Shown here: positions 16,169 through 28,169 of the stretch, in pieces | How the letters are laid out: the number at the start of each line of letters is the position of its first letter | How positions within the stretch are numbered: the stretch's first letter is position 1 | Assembly: GCA_963921425.1 (NCBI GenBank) | Contig: OY992832.1 | Coordinates: 9,796,001-9,860,000 of the forward strand | Origin: Dryas octopetala | Taxonomy: Eukaryota > Streptophyta > Magnoliopsida > Rosales > Rosaceae | Direction: 5' to 3' | Length of the DNA stretch: 64,000 nucleotides | The notes under the pieces: model-generated | Told to the model about the DNA's origin: nothing | What the model saw: only the letters and a program-made list of their open reading frames with translations | Databases searched by the model: none | Program-made: the position numbers and the translations under genes

Positions 16169-16354
16169 TTCTTCTTTTCTGGTCAGACAAAAGCCCTCAT
16201 TTATTCCCGGCATTCTGGGTTACACTTATAAACCTGAAAGCTCCTCGCTGCGGGGCAAGCCAACGGCCTGCGCCATAAATCCAAAATTAAAGGTACGTCT
16301 TTTTCTCTTATCTCGGATTCCATTAATCTGTCTCGGAACTCAGAACTCGGAACA

Positions 16355-19300
16355 ATGTCCGATACCCGAAAAATCCGAAACATATGCATACTGGCCCACG
16401 TGGATCACGGCAAGACCACGCTGGCCGACCACCTAATCGCCGGCTCCGGCGGCGGCGTACTCCACCCGAAACTCGCCGGCCGCGTCCGCTTTATGGACTA
16501 TCTCGACGAGGAACAGAGGCGTGCCATCACAATGAAGAGCTCCTCCATAGCTCTTCAGTACAAGGACCACTCCATCAACCTCATAGACTCTCCCGGTCAC
16601 ATGGACTTTTGCAGCGAGGTCTCCACCGCTGCTCGGCTCAGCGACGGCGCGTTGGTACTGGTCGACGCCGTCGAGGGCGTCCACATTCAGACGCACGCCG
16701 TTTTGCGCCAGGCTTGGATTGAGAAGCTCACGCCTTGTTTGGTCTTGAATAAGATTGACAGGTTGATTTGTGAATTGAAATTGAGTCCCATGGAGGCTTA
16801 TACTCGGTTGTCGCGTATTGTTCATGAGGTTAATGGGATTGTGAGTGCTTATAAGTCTGAGAAGTACTTGTCTGATGTTGATTCCATACTTTCCGGGGCG
16901 GTGTCCGGCGATGTGGGTAGTGAGAATTCTGCGTTTTTGGATGTTGAGGATGATGAGGAAGATACGTTTCAACCCCAGAAGGGAAATGTGGCGTTTGTGT
17001 GTGCTTTGGACGGTTGGGGTTTTTGTATTGGTGAGTTTGCTGAGTTTTATGCTTCGAAGCTTGGGGCGAGTGCTTCAGCTTTGCAAAAGGCTTTGTGGGG
17101 TCCGAGGTATTATATTCCGAAGACAAAAATGATTGTGGGGAAGAAGGGAGTGGCTAGTGGAAGTAAGGCTCGGCCTATGTTTGTTCAGTTTGTGCTTGAG
17201 CCGCTTTGGCATGTTTACCAGGCGGCTTTGGAGGATGATTCAGATAAAGTGGTGCTTCAGAAAGTGATCAAATCGTTTAATTTGGCTGTGCCGCCTCGCG
17301 AGTTTCAGAACAAGGATCCTAAGGTTGTGCTTCAAGCTGTGATGAGCCGTTGGCTTCCTCTGTCTGATGCAGTTTTATCGATGGTGGTTAGGTGTATGCC
17401 TGACCCAGTTGCAGCACAGTCATTTCGAATACCACGGTTACTTCCAAAGAGAGAGGTTCTGAATAATGGGGTTGACTCTAATGTGCTTGCAGAGGCAGAG
17501 CTCGTGAGAAAATCTGTTGAAGCTTGTGATTCAAGGGCTGAAGCTCCTTGTGTTGTGTTTGTGTCCAAAATGTTTGCTGTGCCAATGAAAATACTTCCGC
17601 AAAGGGGCTTACATGGGGAAATTATACACAATACAACTGATGAAGGTGAATTAGAAGAGTGCTTCCTTGCATTTGCAAGAATTTTTAGCGGGGTTCTTTA
17701 TGCAGGGCAGAGAATTTATGTGCTCTCAGCTTTGTATGATCCCTTAAAAGGGGAGTCAATGCAGAAGCACATCCAGGAGGCTGAGTTGCAAGATCTGTAT
17801 CTCATGATGGGCCAAGGGTTAAAACCCGTGGCCTCTGCACATGCGGGTAATGTTGTGGCAATCCGAGGCCTTGCCCAGAATATACTGAAAAGTGCAACAC
17901 TTTCATCGACAAAAAACTGTTGGCCTTTCTCCAGTATGGCATTCCAAGTTTCTCCCACTCTGAGAGTAGCAATTGAGCCTTCTGATCCTGCAGATATTGG
18001 TGCACTGATGAAGGGTTTACGGCTGCTAAACCGTGCAGACCCATTTGTAGAGGTCACAGTTTCTGCTAGGGGAGAACATGTTCTGTCTGCTGCAGGAGAA
18101 GTGCATCTTGAAAGATGCATAAAAGATTTGAAGGAGAGATTTGCCAGGGTAAGCTTGGAAGTGTCTCCGCCTCTTGTGTCCTATAAAGAGACCATTGAGG
18201 GAGACGTATCCGATACACTTGATAATTTAAATACCTTTCTTGCGAGCTCAGGTTATGTTGAGAAATTTACACCAAATGGGAAGTGTGTTGTTCGGGTGAA
18301 AGTCATGAAGCTCCCACCTTCTTTAACTAAGGTGCTTGAAGAAAGCTCTGATTTACTTGGAGACATTATTGGAGGCAAGGCTTCCCAGACCAATAAAAGT
18401 TTGGACACTCAGATTTCAAGCATTGCAGAAGATGAGAATCCAATTGAAGCACTGAAGAAACGCATGATGGATGCTGTGGAGAGTGATATTTTGTCAAGTG
18501 AGAATGACAAGGATCGGGCTGAGAAATGTAAAGTAAAGTGGCAAAAACTTCTTAAAAGGATCTGGGCACTTGGCCCTTGGCATGTTGGTCCTAACATCCT
18601 CCTTACTCCAGATTCTAAAGAAAAGGGTACCGACTGCTCTGTCCTCATGCGCGGTTCCTCTCAAATATCTGAGAAATTAGGATTCGTGGATGATTCCGGC
18701 AGTGGAAATATATCTGCTGAGACATCTTCAGAGGTAACTCAAGCATTGTATGTTGAAGCAGAGCGCCTTGAAAGCAGCGTCGTATCTGGGTTTCAACTGG
18801 CAACAGCAGCTGGACCATTATGTGATGAACCTATGTGGGGTTTAGCATTTGTTCTTGAGGCTTACATTTCACCATTGACTGCTCAGTCTGATGAGTTGGA
18901 AACCCCCCACCACCAACCTGAGCAATATGGTATCTTTACAGGACAGGTAATTTCAGCCGTCAAAGAAGCTTGTAGAGCAGCTGTACTTCAAAAGAAACCA
19001 CGGCTTGTGGAAGCCATGTACTTTTGTGAGCTGAACACTCCAACTGAGCATTTGGGTTCTATGTATGCTGTGCTTGCGCGAAGACGGGCTAGAGTTTTAA
19101 AGGAGGAAATGCAGGAAGGCTCCTCATTGTTCACTGTGCATGTTTATGTGCCAGTCTCTGAAAGCTTTGGTTTTGCAGATGAACTTAGAAGATGGACTTC
19201 TGGAGCTGCAAGTGCTCTTCTTGTACTTAGCCACTGGGAAGCACTTCCTGAGGATCCTTTCTTTGTACCGAAAACAGAAGAGGAAATTGAGGAGTTTGGT

Positions 19301-19432
19301 GATGGTTCTAGTGTGCTTCCCAATACAGCACGAAAACTAATTAATACTGTAAGACGGCGGAAGGGCCTTCCTGTAGAGGAAAAAGTAGTACAGCATGCAA
19401 CAAAGCAGAGGACCCTGGCTCGTAAAGTGTAG
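16355..19432 (+). CDS. EFL1: Elongation factor-like GTPase 1 (EFL1/Ria1), 60S ribosome maturation
   Basis: One uninterrupted frame of 1025 residues. EFL1 works with SBDS on late cytoplasmic 60S subunits, using GTP to evict the anti-association factor eIF6. The N-terminus is an EF-2-type G domain: G1 AHVDHGKTT at 14-22, G3 DSPGH at 78-82 and G4 NKID at 132-135, with TMKSSSIAL where EF-2 has its switch region. A long insert (about 200-330 and again about 690-800) separates it from the EF-2-like domains II-V, typical of EFL1 and not of EF-2 itself. The C-terminus matches domain IV/V (HVYVPVSESFGFADELR, SHWEALPEDPF). The ATG follows a short leader with no in-frame upstream start. KDSA-derived sequence begins about 50-60 bases after the stop, so the 3' UTR may be built from it. 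Confidence 0.95.
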   Translation: MSDTRKIRNICILAHVDHGKTTLADHLIAGSGGGVLHPKLAGRVRFMDYLDEEQRRAITMKSSSIALQYKDHSINLIDSPGHMDFCSEVSTAARLSDGALVLVDAVEGVHIQTHAVLRQAWIEKLTPCLVLNKIDRLICELKLSPMEAYTRLSRIVHEVNGIVSAYKSEKYLSDVDSILSGAVSGDVGSENSAFLDVEDDEEDTFQPQKGNVAFVCALDGWGFCIGEFAEFYASKLGASASALQKALWGPRYYIPKTKMIVGKKGVASGSKARPMFVQFVLEPLWHVYQAALEDDSDKVVLQKVIKSFNLAVPPREFQNKDPKVVLQAVMSRWLPLSDAVLSMVVRCMPDPVAAQSFRIPRLLPKREVLNNGVDSNVLAEAELVRKSVEACDSRAEAPCVVFVSKMFAVPMKILPQRGLHGEIIHNTTDEGELEECFLAFARIFSGVLYAGQRIYVLSALYDPLKGESMQKHIQEAELQDLYLMMGQGLKPVASAHAGNVVAIRGLAQNILKSATLSSTKNCWPFSSMAFQVSPTLRVAIEPSDPADIGALMKGLRLLNRADPFVEVTVSARGEHVLSAAGEVHLERCIKDLKERFARVSLEVSPPLVSYKETIEGDVSDTLDNLNTFLASSGYVEKFTPNGKCVVRVKVMKLPPSLTKVLEESSDLLGDIIGGKASQTNKSLDTQISSIAEDENPIEALKKRMMDAVESDILSSENDKDRAEKCKVKWQKLLKRIWALGPWHVGPNILLTPDSKEKGTDCSVLMRGSSQISEKLGFVDDSGSGNISAETSSEVTQALYVEAERLESSVVSGFQLATAAGPLCDEPMWGLAFVLEAYISPLTAQSDELETPHHQPEQYGIFTGQVISAVKEACRAAVLQKKPRLVEAMYFCELNTPTEHLGSMYAVLARRRARVLKEEMQEGSSLFTVHVYVPVSESFGFADELRRWTSGAASALLVLSHWEALPEDPFFVPKTEEEIEEFGDGSSVLPNTARKLINTVRRRKGLPVEEKVVQHATKQRTLARKV

Positions 19433-19483
19433 AGGTTGTTGATATTATTGATGAGTGATCAACTCCTGTGTAGAGGACCCTTC

Positions 19484-21110
19484 AATATTAAGAAGGGCCA
19501 ATTTTGTGCTCCTTTGTGAGTGATGAACTCCTCTCTCTCTCTGTTTAATGATGAGTGATTTCTACTAATCTAACTGATGATTTAAACCTCCATTGAGTAG
19601 TCTCATTTAAAATTTTGGTATACATTAGCTTCTCGTATTAATCTTTGAAATGTTCATATTTGCAGGTCATGGTAAATTCTGCTGAGAAGGTTAGACTTGC
19701 TGGAAATCCATATGTGATGGTTTGTGAGAGGGGAACTATGTTTGGCTATAGTAAGTCATCCAGGTTTTGTTCAATACTTGTTGCTATATGCTTCCTAATA
19801 GAGCTTTGCATTCTCATGGAAAAGATCAATGTTATAAGTGGTGGATATAGTTTTCTGGGTTAAACTTTTTTGTGTAGTGACTTAATTCCCTTTGAATTGC
19901 TAGGATGTGAATGCCATGAATGACTTAAGACAGGATTCTACCTATCCTTGTCTTCAATTAAGCTGTTGGTTTTAGCTTTCATCAATATTCTAGTGCTTGC
20001 CCCACTTTCTACGCGACCTTGCTTAATTCTAAGTGAAAGTAACTTTCTTTTGCATCATGTTCCCCATTTCTTTGTTAAAACTTTCAGGCATATATTGACA
20101 CTGCACAGTTGGACATTTCCCACTTGATGAACTGTCTATCAACATAACATGCCAAACGATCTGGCATGAGATCTCTCGTCTGTGACTGAATTTGCATATC
20201 TCAGTCTCCACCGATTACCAGTTTAGCTCATGTTAAAGAAAAACATTTTGAAATTCATATCAATTGGTCATCAGTCCTTTTTAACTTTTTCTAATGTTCT
20301 ATAATCTATATCACTGACTGTTATGAATTCTTAAGTTGGTGCTTTCTTTCAGACCAAAAAAGTAAGAGAAATAAGCTGGTTGCAATGGGCTACCAGCCTG
20401 AAGTGGAGATCTCTTATTCGGCGGGTTCGGGAATTGAGGCAATGAAATTGCTTCCAAGTCCAAGTGCTAGAGATAGATATATTGAGAAATGGATATTGAT
20501 CTGGTGCTTTAATAAGTTGGTGCTTACTGTTGGTGCCATTTATTTTAGACATATGCAACTATCCTGCTTTTCTCAAGTTTCTATGCTTCCTGTTGCAATA
20601 TTTCTATAGCTTTAGCATTAATCGTTTTAATGTGCTTACTTTAGTTTGATATTATTTTATTGTTGAATTTGGTTCCCCATGTCAAATGGCTGAACGCTAT
20701 TCTTTCCTATAGTTGGATGATGGAGGTGTTGCCAGTGGTGGTCTTTGTGAATTGATACTGTGAATGCAAGGATAGCAGTTGCTGTTGGAGTGGATGGAAT
20801 TTTCATGGAGATTTAGTATGCTTGATCTCTTAGAGGATAAGCAAGGGGAGGTAACGTTTCAACATTGATCTCTCACCCTATCGGCTATCATGATTAGAAG
20901 ACTGAAGCTACTCTCAATGGTAAGAAGGGTGGTAAAAGCCTTCAAGTATTTGTTAGTTTTTCTTTTGTTATCCATTATTGTGAATAGTTGGTGTGTTGTA
21001 CTTGTAGCCGATACTAGCAAAAGGGAAAGAGAGCATATCCACCCTCAATCCACAAACCCTAATTAATGAGGGTGCAAATTGGTTCAACACAACAAGATGC
21101 AGAATTGAGT
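19484..21110 (+). pseudogene. Broken partial copy of KDSA (exons 6, 7, 10, 13 and introns)
   Basis: Sequence collinear with 12440-15190 of the intact gene. The tail of exon 6 is near 19486-19516. Exon 7 is at 19666-19750, still open and ending at the same GTAAGTC donor. Intron 7 sequence runs near 19955-20080, intron 9 and exon 10 near 20620-20811, and exon 13 plus 3' UTR at 20834-21110. Exons 8, 9, 11 and 12 are not found. The exon 10 copy has lost bases and gained a stop after GGLCELIL. The exon 13 copy has a stop after six codons. It cannot encode the enzyme. Homology in introns shows a DNA duplication, not retroposition. It may still be transcribed as EFL1 3' UTR. Confidence 0.88.
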
Positions 21111-21639
21111 ATTTTGTGCTACTTTCAGCCATACTTTTTTCCCTTGTGCAATTTGTAGGTCTAGAACTCCCATATGAGAATTGAGCTTAATGAGGTTAAG
21201 GAATTTCTTGTCAATATTTAACTGCCAGCAGATATGCTGTCTGATGATAGTTTTTACAGTGTAATTAACATACTTTGGACAAGTGAGATTCTTGTTTTTT
21301 TTTTTCTTTCTCAACTGCTAGCCATATCGATAACGTTGTTGCTATGGTTCCTACTGCTCCTTATATATGCTCCTTATATATTGTTATTCTTTGGATGTAA
21401 TAGAATTAGGGTAATATTTTTCTTGCACTCTAAAACCTGGAGTGCAAGAAATTGAGAAGTTATAATAACAATTAGTCTCCTAAGTTTTTGTAAGTAACTG
21501 AAATAAGAATAATTTGAATCATGTATCTTTCTACTGCTAGAATATTATCTAAGATGCTTAATCCTAAATTCTAACCATAGTAGAATTAAGGGTTATAACA
21601 CCGACAAAGAATCATATTTGTACCAAAATATAAACCCGT

Positions 21640-21900
21640 AGAGTTAAAAATCTTTTTCATTAATTGCATTGTAATTAATTCTTTCGTAATCTCTAAGTAA
21701 AAATGAAACTTCTAAAACATTGTTTCCTATTATGAAACGAACACGTGTAGAAACCAAATCACTAAATTTTTTTTTGAAATCTTTTTTCATTAATTGCAGT
21801 GTAATTCAGCTTATTTCATAATGTCAAAAGTTAAAAAGGAAATTTCTAAAAGATTGTTTCCAATTATGAATCAAACACGTGTAGAAAACCAAATCCACTT
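21640..21900 (+). repeat. Two-copy direct repeat, about 125 bp units
   Basis: Two adjacent units share the order 'TTTTTCATTAATTGCA', 'AAACTTCTAAAA/AAATTTCTAAAA', 'GATTGTTTCC', 'TATGAA' and 'AACACGTGTAGAAA'. Each contains a palindromic CACGTG (G-box core), at about 21742 and 21868. The block lies 300-550 bases upstream of the MADS gene. Confidence 0.7.
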
Positions 21901-22102
21901 TAATATATGCATGTCACTTTCTACTTATCAAATATACCTTTATGGTTATTATTTAATAACATAAAACTAAAAATAATATCACCCCTTGGACTTATCTATA
22001 AGCAACCTAGCTTCCTATTTTTACTCACATGATGTCGGCGTAGGAAACACTCCAAGGAATAAGGAAACCTAGCTATCATAGGAAACACATCATTCATGTG
22101 TG

Positions 22103-22114
22103 CATATATATATA
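22103..22114 (+). promoter_or_regulatory. TATA box of the MADS gene
   Basis: CATATATATATA lies about 95-105 bases upstream of the ATG at 22207. Motif and spacing only. Confidence 0.5.
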
Positions 22115-22206
22115 GTACTCGGTTCTCACTTTTTGAGTACGAGGTTATCGATCTCGTTTGGGTTACTTATCATTCTTTTTAGTAATATATATTTGATATA
22201 TATATC

Positions 22207-22740
22207 ATGGGTCGCAGGAAGATCGATATCAAGAAAATAAGCAACAAGAATTACCTAAAGGCCACCTTCTCGAAGAGGCGTAATGGCCTGTTTCGCAAGG
22301 CTGGGGAGCTTTGCTGCTTATCTGGCGCCCAAATCGCCGTTGTCACCTTTTCGCCGGGTAACAGGCCGTTCACCTTCGGCCATCCATCCGCGGATGCAGT
22401 CATAGATCACTTTCTTGGGGAACAATCTTCGCCTACGCTTGACGACGACGACGATGATGATGAAGAAGTTATTGAAGAAGAATCGCAGGAGGAGGAGGGT
22501 GGTGATATGGATGTGAAAAAGACCAAGTTTTGGTGGGAGGAACCTATTGATGAAGGTTTTGGACTGCGTGAACTTAAGCAATACAAGCGTTGCCTTGAAG
22601 GTTTGAGAAGGAATGTGGCTTGTAAGGCGGATGAGATGAAGATGAGAAATTATTGCGTGAAGGATTATTTGGGTGGTATGGACTCCAATTCGGAGATTGG
22701 TAATTGTTCTACAAGTGATCATGAAAGTGAAGGCAATTAA
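22207..22740 (+). CDS. Type I (M-alpha) MADS-box transcription factor, AGL62-like
   Basis: A single-exon gene of 177 residues. Residues 1-60 are a MADS DNA-binding domain (MGRRKIDIKKISNKNYLKAT, SKRRNGLFRKAGEL, LSGAQIAVVTFSPG). There is no K domain, and the gene is intronless, both typical of type I. Next comes a highly acidic linker with a run of seven Asp and many Glu (about 79-100), then KFWWEEPIDEGF and a weak helical region. M-alpha proteins such as AGL61/AGL62 act as heterodimers in the female gametophyte and endosperm. The short C-terminus and long acid tract are somewhat unusual. The MADS domain looks complete, so the gene is probably functional. The exact orthologue is unclear. Confidence 0.9.
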   Translation: MGRRKIDIKKISNKNYLKATFSKRRNGLFRKAGELCCLSGAQIAVVTFSPGNRPFTFGHPSADAVIDHFLGEQSSPTLDDDDDDDEEVIEEESQEEEGGDMDVKKTKFWWEEPIDEGFGLRELKQYKRCLEGLRRNVACKADEMKMRNYCVKDYLGGMDSNSEIGNCSTSDHESEGN

Positions 22741-23655
22741 TACTTGTATTGCGCCTCACAGTTTTAGGTTATTGTTAGCCTATTTTTAGCGTTTTAGATA
22801 CTAATTAATTTTATTTTTTCTTTAATAAGAGATTTTTTTTTCATTGTTAGTGATATTGCAGCAATTAAAGATTATCATGGGCAAACTTTTATTATAAGGT
22901 ACAAGTTAATATATTCCATTAAGTCTCACTGATCATGTTGCAGTCTTCCCAAACCTCAAGCCTCTCTTATTCAAACAAAATTCACACCCACAAAACAATG
23001 TATCTTGCGCCGATGATATGTAAGATATTTGGTATAAACGATTTTAACTGAAGACTTAGTTTGATATTACTACGAGAAAAACAGTTGTAAAGTAAAACAG
23101 TTGAGTGTTTTATTAATGGGGCCTACAACTTTCATTCACAGCAATTTTGAAAAGTATGTACATAGCTGCTTTTCAAAACTATAGTGAGTTACCTAAAATT
23201 GTGCTTTTCAAAACTATAGTGAGTTACCTAAAATTGTGAAGCACTACAGCTTTTGTTATTATTACCAAACACCAAAACTGTTGCGAGTGACCTAAAATTA
23301 TCATTTAAAAGAGTTTTGGTTGTCCAACTTCTCCTAAAGGAGCCCTAAAATGGGAAGTAGATGAATCCAAACATAATTTTTTTAAAAAAAAGACACAATA
23401 CAAAACAAAAATAAAAAATAGCAGTCCATGCATAAAGAACGAAATGGTGTGGAGAGTGGCAAAAAAAAACGAAATGGTGTGGAGAAACTAGAAAGGGCTA
23501 TTAACGTCAAATCGCATCCTTATTTCAAAAACGAAAGTAAACCCGCTGCTTTTACAACTCCACTCACACGGTCACACCTCTATAACGGTCGATTGATTTC
23601 CTCTCTCTCGATCTCTGAAGATCGGAAACTGAGAAAAGCAGAAGATAATTCAAAA
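22741..23655. repeat. Intergenic region with MITE-like repeat and a 35-bp tandem duplication
   Basis: Between the MADS and cyclin genes, about 23040-23360 has the 'AAAACAGTT / AAAACTG' and 'AGCACTACAGCTTTT' character of common plant MITEs. It includes an exact head-to-tail duplication of a unit containing TTTTCAAAACTATAGTGAG and ending in CCTAAAATTGTG (about 23171-23240). The cyclin leader, with a CTCTCTCGATCTCTGAAG stretch, starts near 23590. Confidence 0.5.
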
Positions 23656-26600
23656 ATGGCGTCGTTTAAGGTACGCGTTGGAAACAAGAATTCCATCTAA
23701 TTCTTGAAAATCGAATTTATTGATGAATCAATTAGGGCTGTGTGTTTTGAATTCTTGTTGCGTACAAGTATGGCGTTCTTATCAACTGGGGTTTCATATC
23801 AGAGTTTCTGGTTTTTTCCTGTTTTGGCAGTTGCTTTCTTGTAAAAATTCAGCTTGAATTTGATAAAAATCTCTCTGTCTCTCTAGAAATTGGATCACCG
23901 ACAGAGCACCAAGACAAATCAAGAAAGGAACAAAATGGTGGCTGCTAAGGTCAGCAAAAACGCTAAATTCAATTCTCTGTTAACTTTTTCTGTTCTTTTG
24001 GCTATAAGCAATTCTGACATGAACGAAACTCTTCTTTGTTCTTTTAAATTTTGCAGACAAAGGTCAGCATAGCTCAGAATCGAGCCAGCCAAGACAACCT
24101 AGCACGCACAGGTGATGCAAAAGCTCATTTCTTGGTTCTTCTACTGATTTCAAGTTCTTGAGCTGGTGATTTGTTAACTGATATTGTTCTTTTTCAATTT
24201 TTTGAACAGTTGGTGTTAAAAATTTCAAGGTTTATTTAGAAAATGAAACTGCCAAAGCTGATGCTGATAGCAGGTAATTGTAGTTTCTAATCTGTAAATA
24301 TAATGTATGGTATTTCAATAATAGTGAATATATTTTTGGCCAGGTAATAATATCGAATATCATAGTTTCAATAAATTGTTTTTCACTTTTAATTGCAGGA
24401 GTTCTGTACCAGTTAACAAGGTGTCTACTACTCTGGACATTACAAGTTCTTTAAAGGTAACTAATCACCTCCTCAGACCTATGCTAGTTTTCATATTTCT
24501 TACGATAAAGCCAATGATTTTTTAAATTTTATATTTTATCCTCTCCATCTGTAATTTTTTTTTTTCTTTTGCTCTGTACATATGTATCAAGGCTGGTTTG
24601 AAAAGTATGCAGAAGAGCAAGGGGACATGGGGTAGTTCTGGTAAGGTTTAGCCGGACTGTACTTGTGATGCAAAGTTGAGTGGTACATGTTGAAATAGTT
24701 CGTTTTACAATTTTGTGTTGTCCTTTTCTTAGCAAATGTAAATGTTGGAAGAAGAGCATTGGCTGATGTCAGCAATATCAAACGCAATGCTTCTAGGAAT
24801 GTAGTGGGTGATGCCTCTAAACAAATGTTGGTACTTTCTCATGTTCTCAAATAGTTCCTTCATTTTGGCTTTTGAGCTTGAAGTTCTAAAGTTGCGGGCT
24901 ATGTTCGATGCAGGATCGGTAAAAGTGAGCGAACTAAATCTTTGCAACGGTATGCATTTTTTATATCATGACCAATGGCCATTGTTATTGTACCTATACT
25001 TTCTTGTGAATGTATTAATGTTTTGGTATGCATGCACACAGATGGATATAGATATCTATGCTAGCAAAAATTTGAGTAGGTTCGAGATCCTTTGCTTTTG
25101 CTTGAATGTAGTATTGTTTTCTTTTGTATCATTTTAGGGTTTCAGTGGGTGCGGGGACTAGGACTGTGAATTTATCATCAAGGAGATCCTTCCTGGTAAG
25201 AATGTCAAATCCTAACTTACCTTTTTCTTATAACTCTCTTAGTTACATACATGATTGTGCAGTGTGTTCTTCTGACTTCAGTAGATGTTTAATCCGTGAT
25301 ATATTCAGCACTTCTAAAAGAAGTATTTGGGAAAAAAACAGGAGAAAATAAAGAAATAAGAATGAGAGCCCTCCTATCTACTTTTATAATGTCATAGTTG
25401 TTTATCACATTTAAAGCAGGGAACTTCGAGTTAGTTTTCATATGATTTTACTCCCAACCTAGACAATAATTGAAGACTTAAAATGACAATTCAAATTCTC
25501 AAATGCAAATCAATTGTGCATAAATTTCTCAAATGCGAATTTGGATTCTTGGAATCACATGGATTTTTCTTTAGAAGCTCAAACCAAGTGGATTCTAGAA
25601 GCTGAAATTTAAACAGTGTTGGAAATCAAGTTTGCCTTTGGGAGGCCAACCCACGTTATGTTTGCTACTGTCCCCTTGTTTGGTTGACAACATTGTGACA
25701 GTTATTTTTCCTTTTCCTGGACAAGCTTAGCAAGTATCAACTCCAATCATTCTCATATTTAGCCATGTATTCTTACAATTGTGAAGTATTGATATTTGCC
25801 TTCAATTAGGGAAAAGAGCGGGAAAGCCCTAGTCAAGGTGTTGCTGTGTTACAGACTTCAAAGAGAGGTGGCTTTAATACTTCAGAAGTGCTATAATAGT
25901 TTCCCTTATTGAGCATTTCTTCTTAGTATTTATCCATTTGGGTAACTGTAGGTATTAAAGATTTGAAGGCCCCTTCAGAAATTCAAAATACCAAAGCTAG
26001 CCGTGAATCTATTGTTACAGATGGCAGGTCTGTGCAACTTTTTTTCCCCTTTATTTGATAATACAAATTGTACCACAATTTTGTTTCTTTGTTGTGTTTT
26101 GAATAATTCTTATCTGGCTCGTATGTTTTATAACTTTAAATTTTTGCGAAACCATAATTAGATTTTTTTATATGTCAGGAGGATTTCAAGGAAACCACTT
26201 ATACCGATAAGGTCTGTGATCTGCAGAAATATTTTGGTGATGAATTGTGTATAAGATGTGTATCTGTTATTGACATAATTTTCTATTCTCTATCTCCATC
26301 TTAAAGGAAGTCATTACCAGTGTTGAAAGTCAACCCAGAAGAAGCAAGTAATCCAAAGGTTGTTGTGAATTTGTGATCCCATTGATGTGTGTGTGTAAAT
26401 ATATGTTCTTTGGTTGAGTTCTTCTGACAGGATTAGGATTTTTTTCGTTGGAAATTTATCTTTGTTGCTTCCTGCTTGTAGGAAAATGCTGGAAGTCCTG
26501 GTAAGATGCAATGATTTATTTAAGATTTCACAAGTGAACAACACAAGATCTCTGACCAAGATGGCACTTTGGAATACAGTTAAGGCTAAAGTTGGCAAGA

Positions 26601-28097
26601 AAGTAGTGCCGAGAATAAGCAACAATGCTAGCCATGTGTCAAGGAATCGAGCGAGTGATGGCTTTTTGATTATGTGAGTGATCGTGACCCATAAAACTAG
26701 CACTTTTTCTCCCGCTCAAAATTTCTACATTCATTAAATCGGTTATTTATTCCTTGTATAATATTGAATTATCATATAAGCATTTATGTCTTAGTGAAAC
26801 AAGCTCGAGATTTCTATTTATTAATAGTTAGCATGTGATCTGAGATCCCAGGGGTCAACCTAATTCAAATGCTGGTGCGTTGTCAAGAAAGTCTACCAGG
26901 GTAAGTGCAATTTTACATAGAACTCCCCTTCCCCCCCAATTGCTGCATCAGTTTGTTTGACCTGTTTGAAACAGTAAAACAGTTTCAATTGTGTTGCATC
27001 TTTTCTTTTCGGTCTTTAAACAATCAGTAGTGTTCGGTTACTTGATCTCAGATATTCATAAATATCAGAATACTGAATCATCCTTGCTTTGTTTCTTAAC
27101 ATATTAGTACCCAGATGAAATTGATATCATATGTTTTATTTATGTTCATATATGAACCCCTTTAATTTTATTTATAATCCAGCCAATTATGAAGACGACA
27201 CGGAAGGCTTCTGAGTCCCAACAAACTTTGAAATCCAAGTACACATCCGGTTCAAACAAATTGGTCTCTGTTACTGTTACTGCAACCTCATCCAAAACTG
27301 AAAAAGAAGTTGCATTTTTCCCTCCTGAAAATGTTAAGCATGAAACCACTCAGGGAGAGCTTCCATCTGATGGCAACTGCAGCCAAAGTGCTTCAAATAT
27401 AATTTCCAGGAGAAACTCAAGCAGGAGGAGATCGTACACATCTCTATTGATGACTGGATCTAAGGTTGGGGCTCACTGCATTCTAATAAATAAGGCCTTT
27501 ATTCCTTCTTTGTGAATTTTAATTACACTTCACCCTATTTCAGTTACTAGAGGAACGTGTTGAAGCTATGAAGCAGGAAGAGCTGCCAAGTATTGATGAT
27601 GATTGCAATCAACTGGAAGTCTCAGATTATGTTGATGAGATCTATCAGTATTATTGGGTTTCTGAGGTAATATTTGTTCTTCACTCTCTAATAACACTGT
27701 TTTCATCTTAGTCTGGTAAGGATGTAGGCTTCCAAATTTTCCTCATACTTCTGGACTGTTCTTATGTTCTACATGTCTGCTACTAGTGATAGATTTATCT
27801 CCCGCATGCTAAATTGAATAAAATTCATGATTTCCTTCAGTATCATTATTCTGACATCTTGTGAAGTTGTATTTAATGTTACTTCATTTTACATGCATGA
27901 TTCTCTTATGGGTTCCAAGACCATATTTTGTGTAGTTCTAATTCTGACTTGTTGCCTGTGCTAAATTGGCTTTTGACTGCAGGCACAGAATCCACCTCTG
28001 GCAAATTTCATGTTGATTCAGGCAGACATTACTCCTCATATGCGGGGCATATTGGTCAACTGGCTAATTGAAGTATTTATTTTACTTTTTTATGCTT

Positions 28098-28169
<72 letters not shown>

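Noticed and set aside
16433-16972. Minus-strand open frame inside EFL1
   Set aside because: Antisense shadow of the G-domain coding region with no family features.
22318-22722. Minus-strand open frame over the MADS gene
   Set aside because: Shadow of the MADS coding strand; its Val/Arg-rich run mirrors the GAC/GAT acidic tract.
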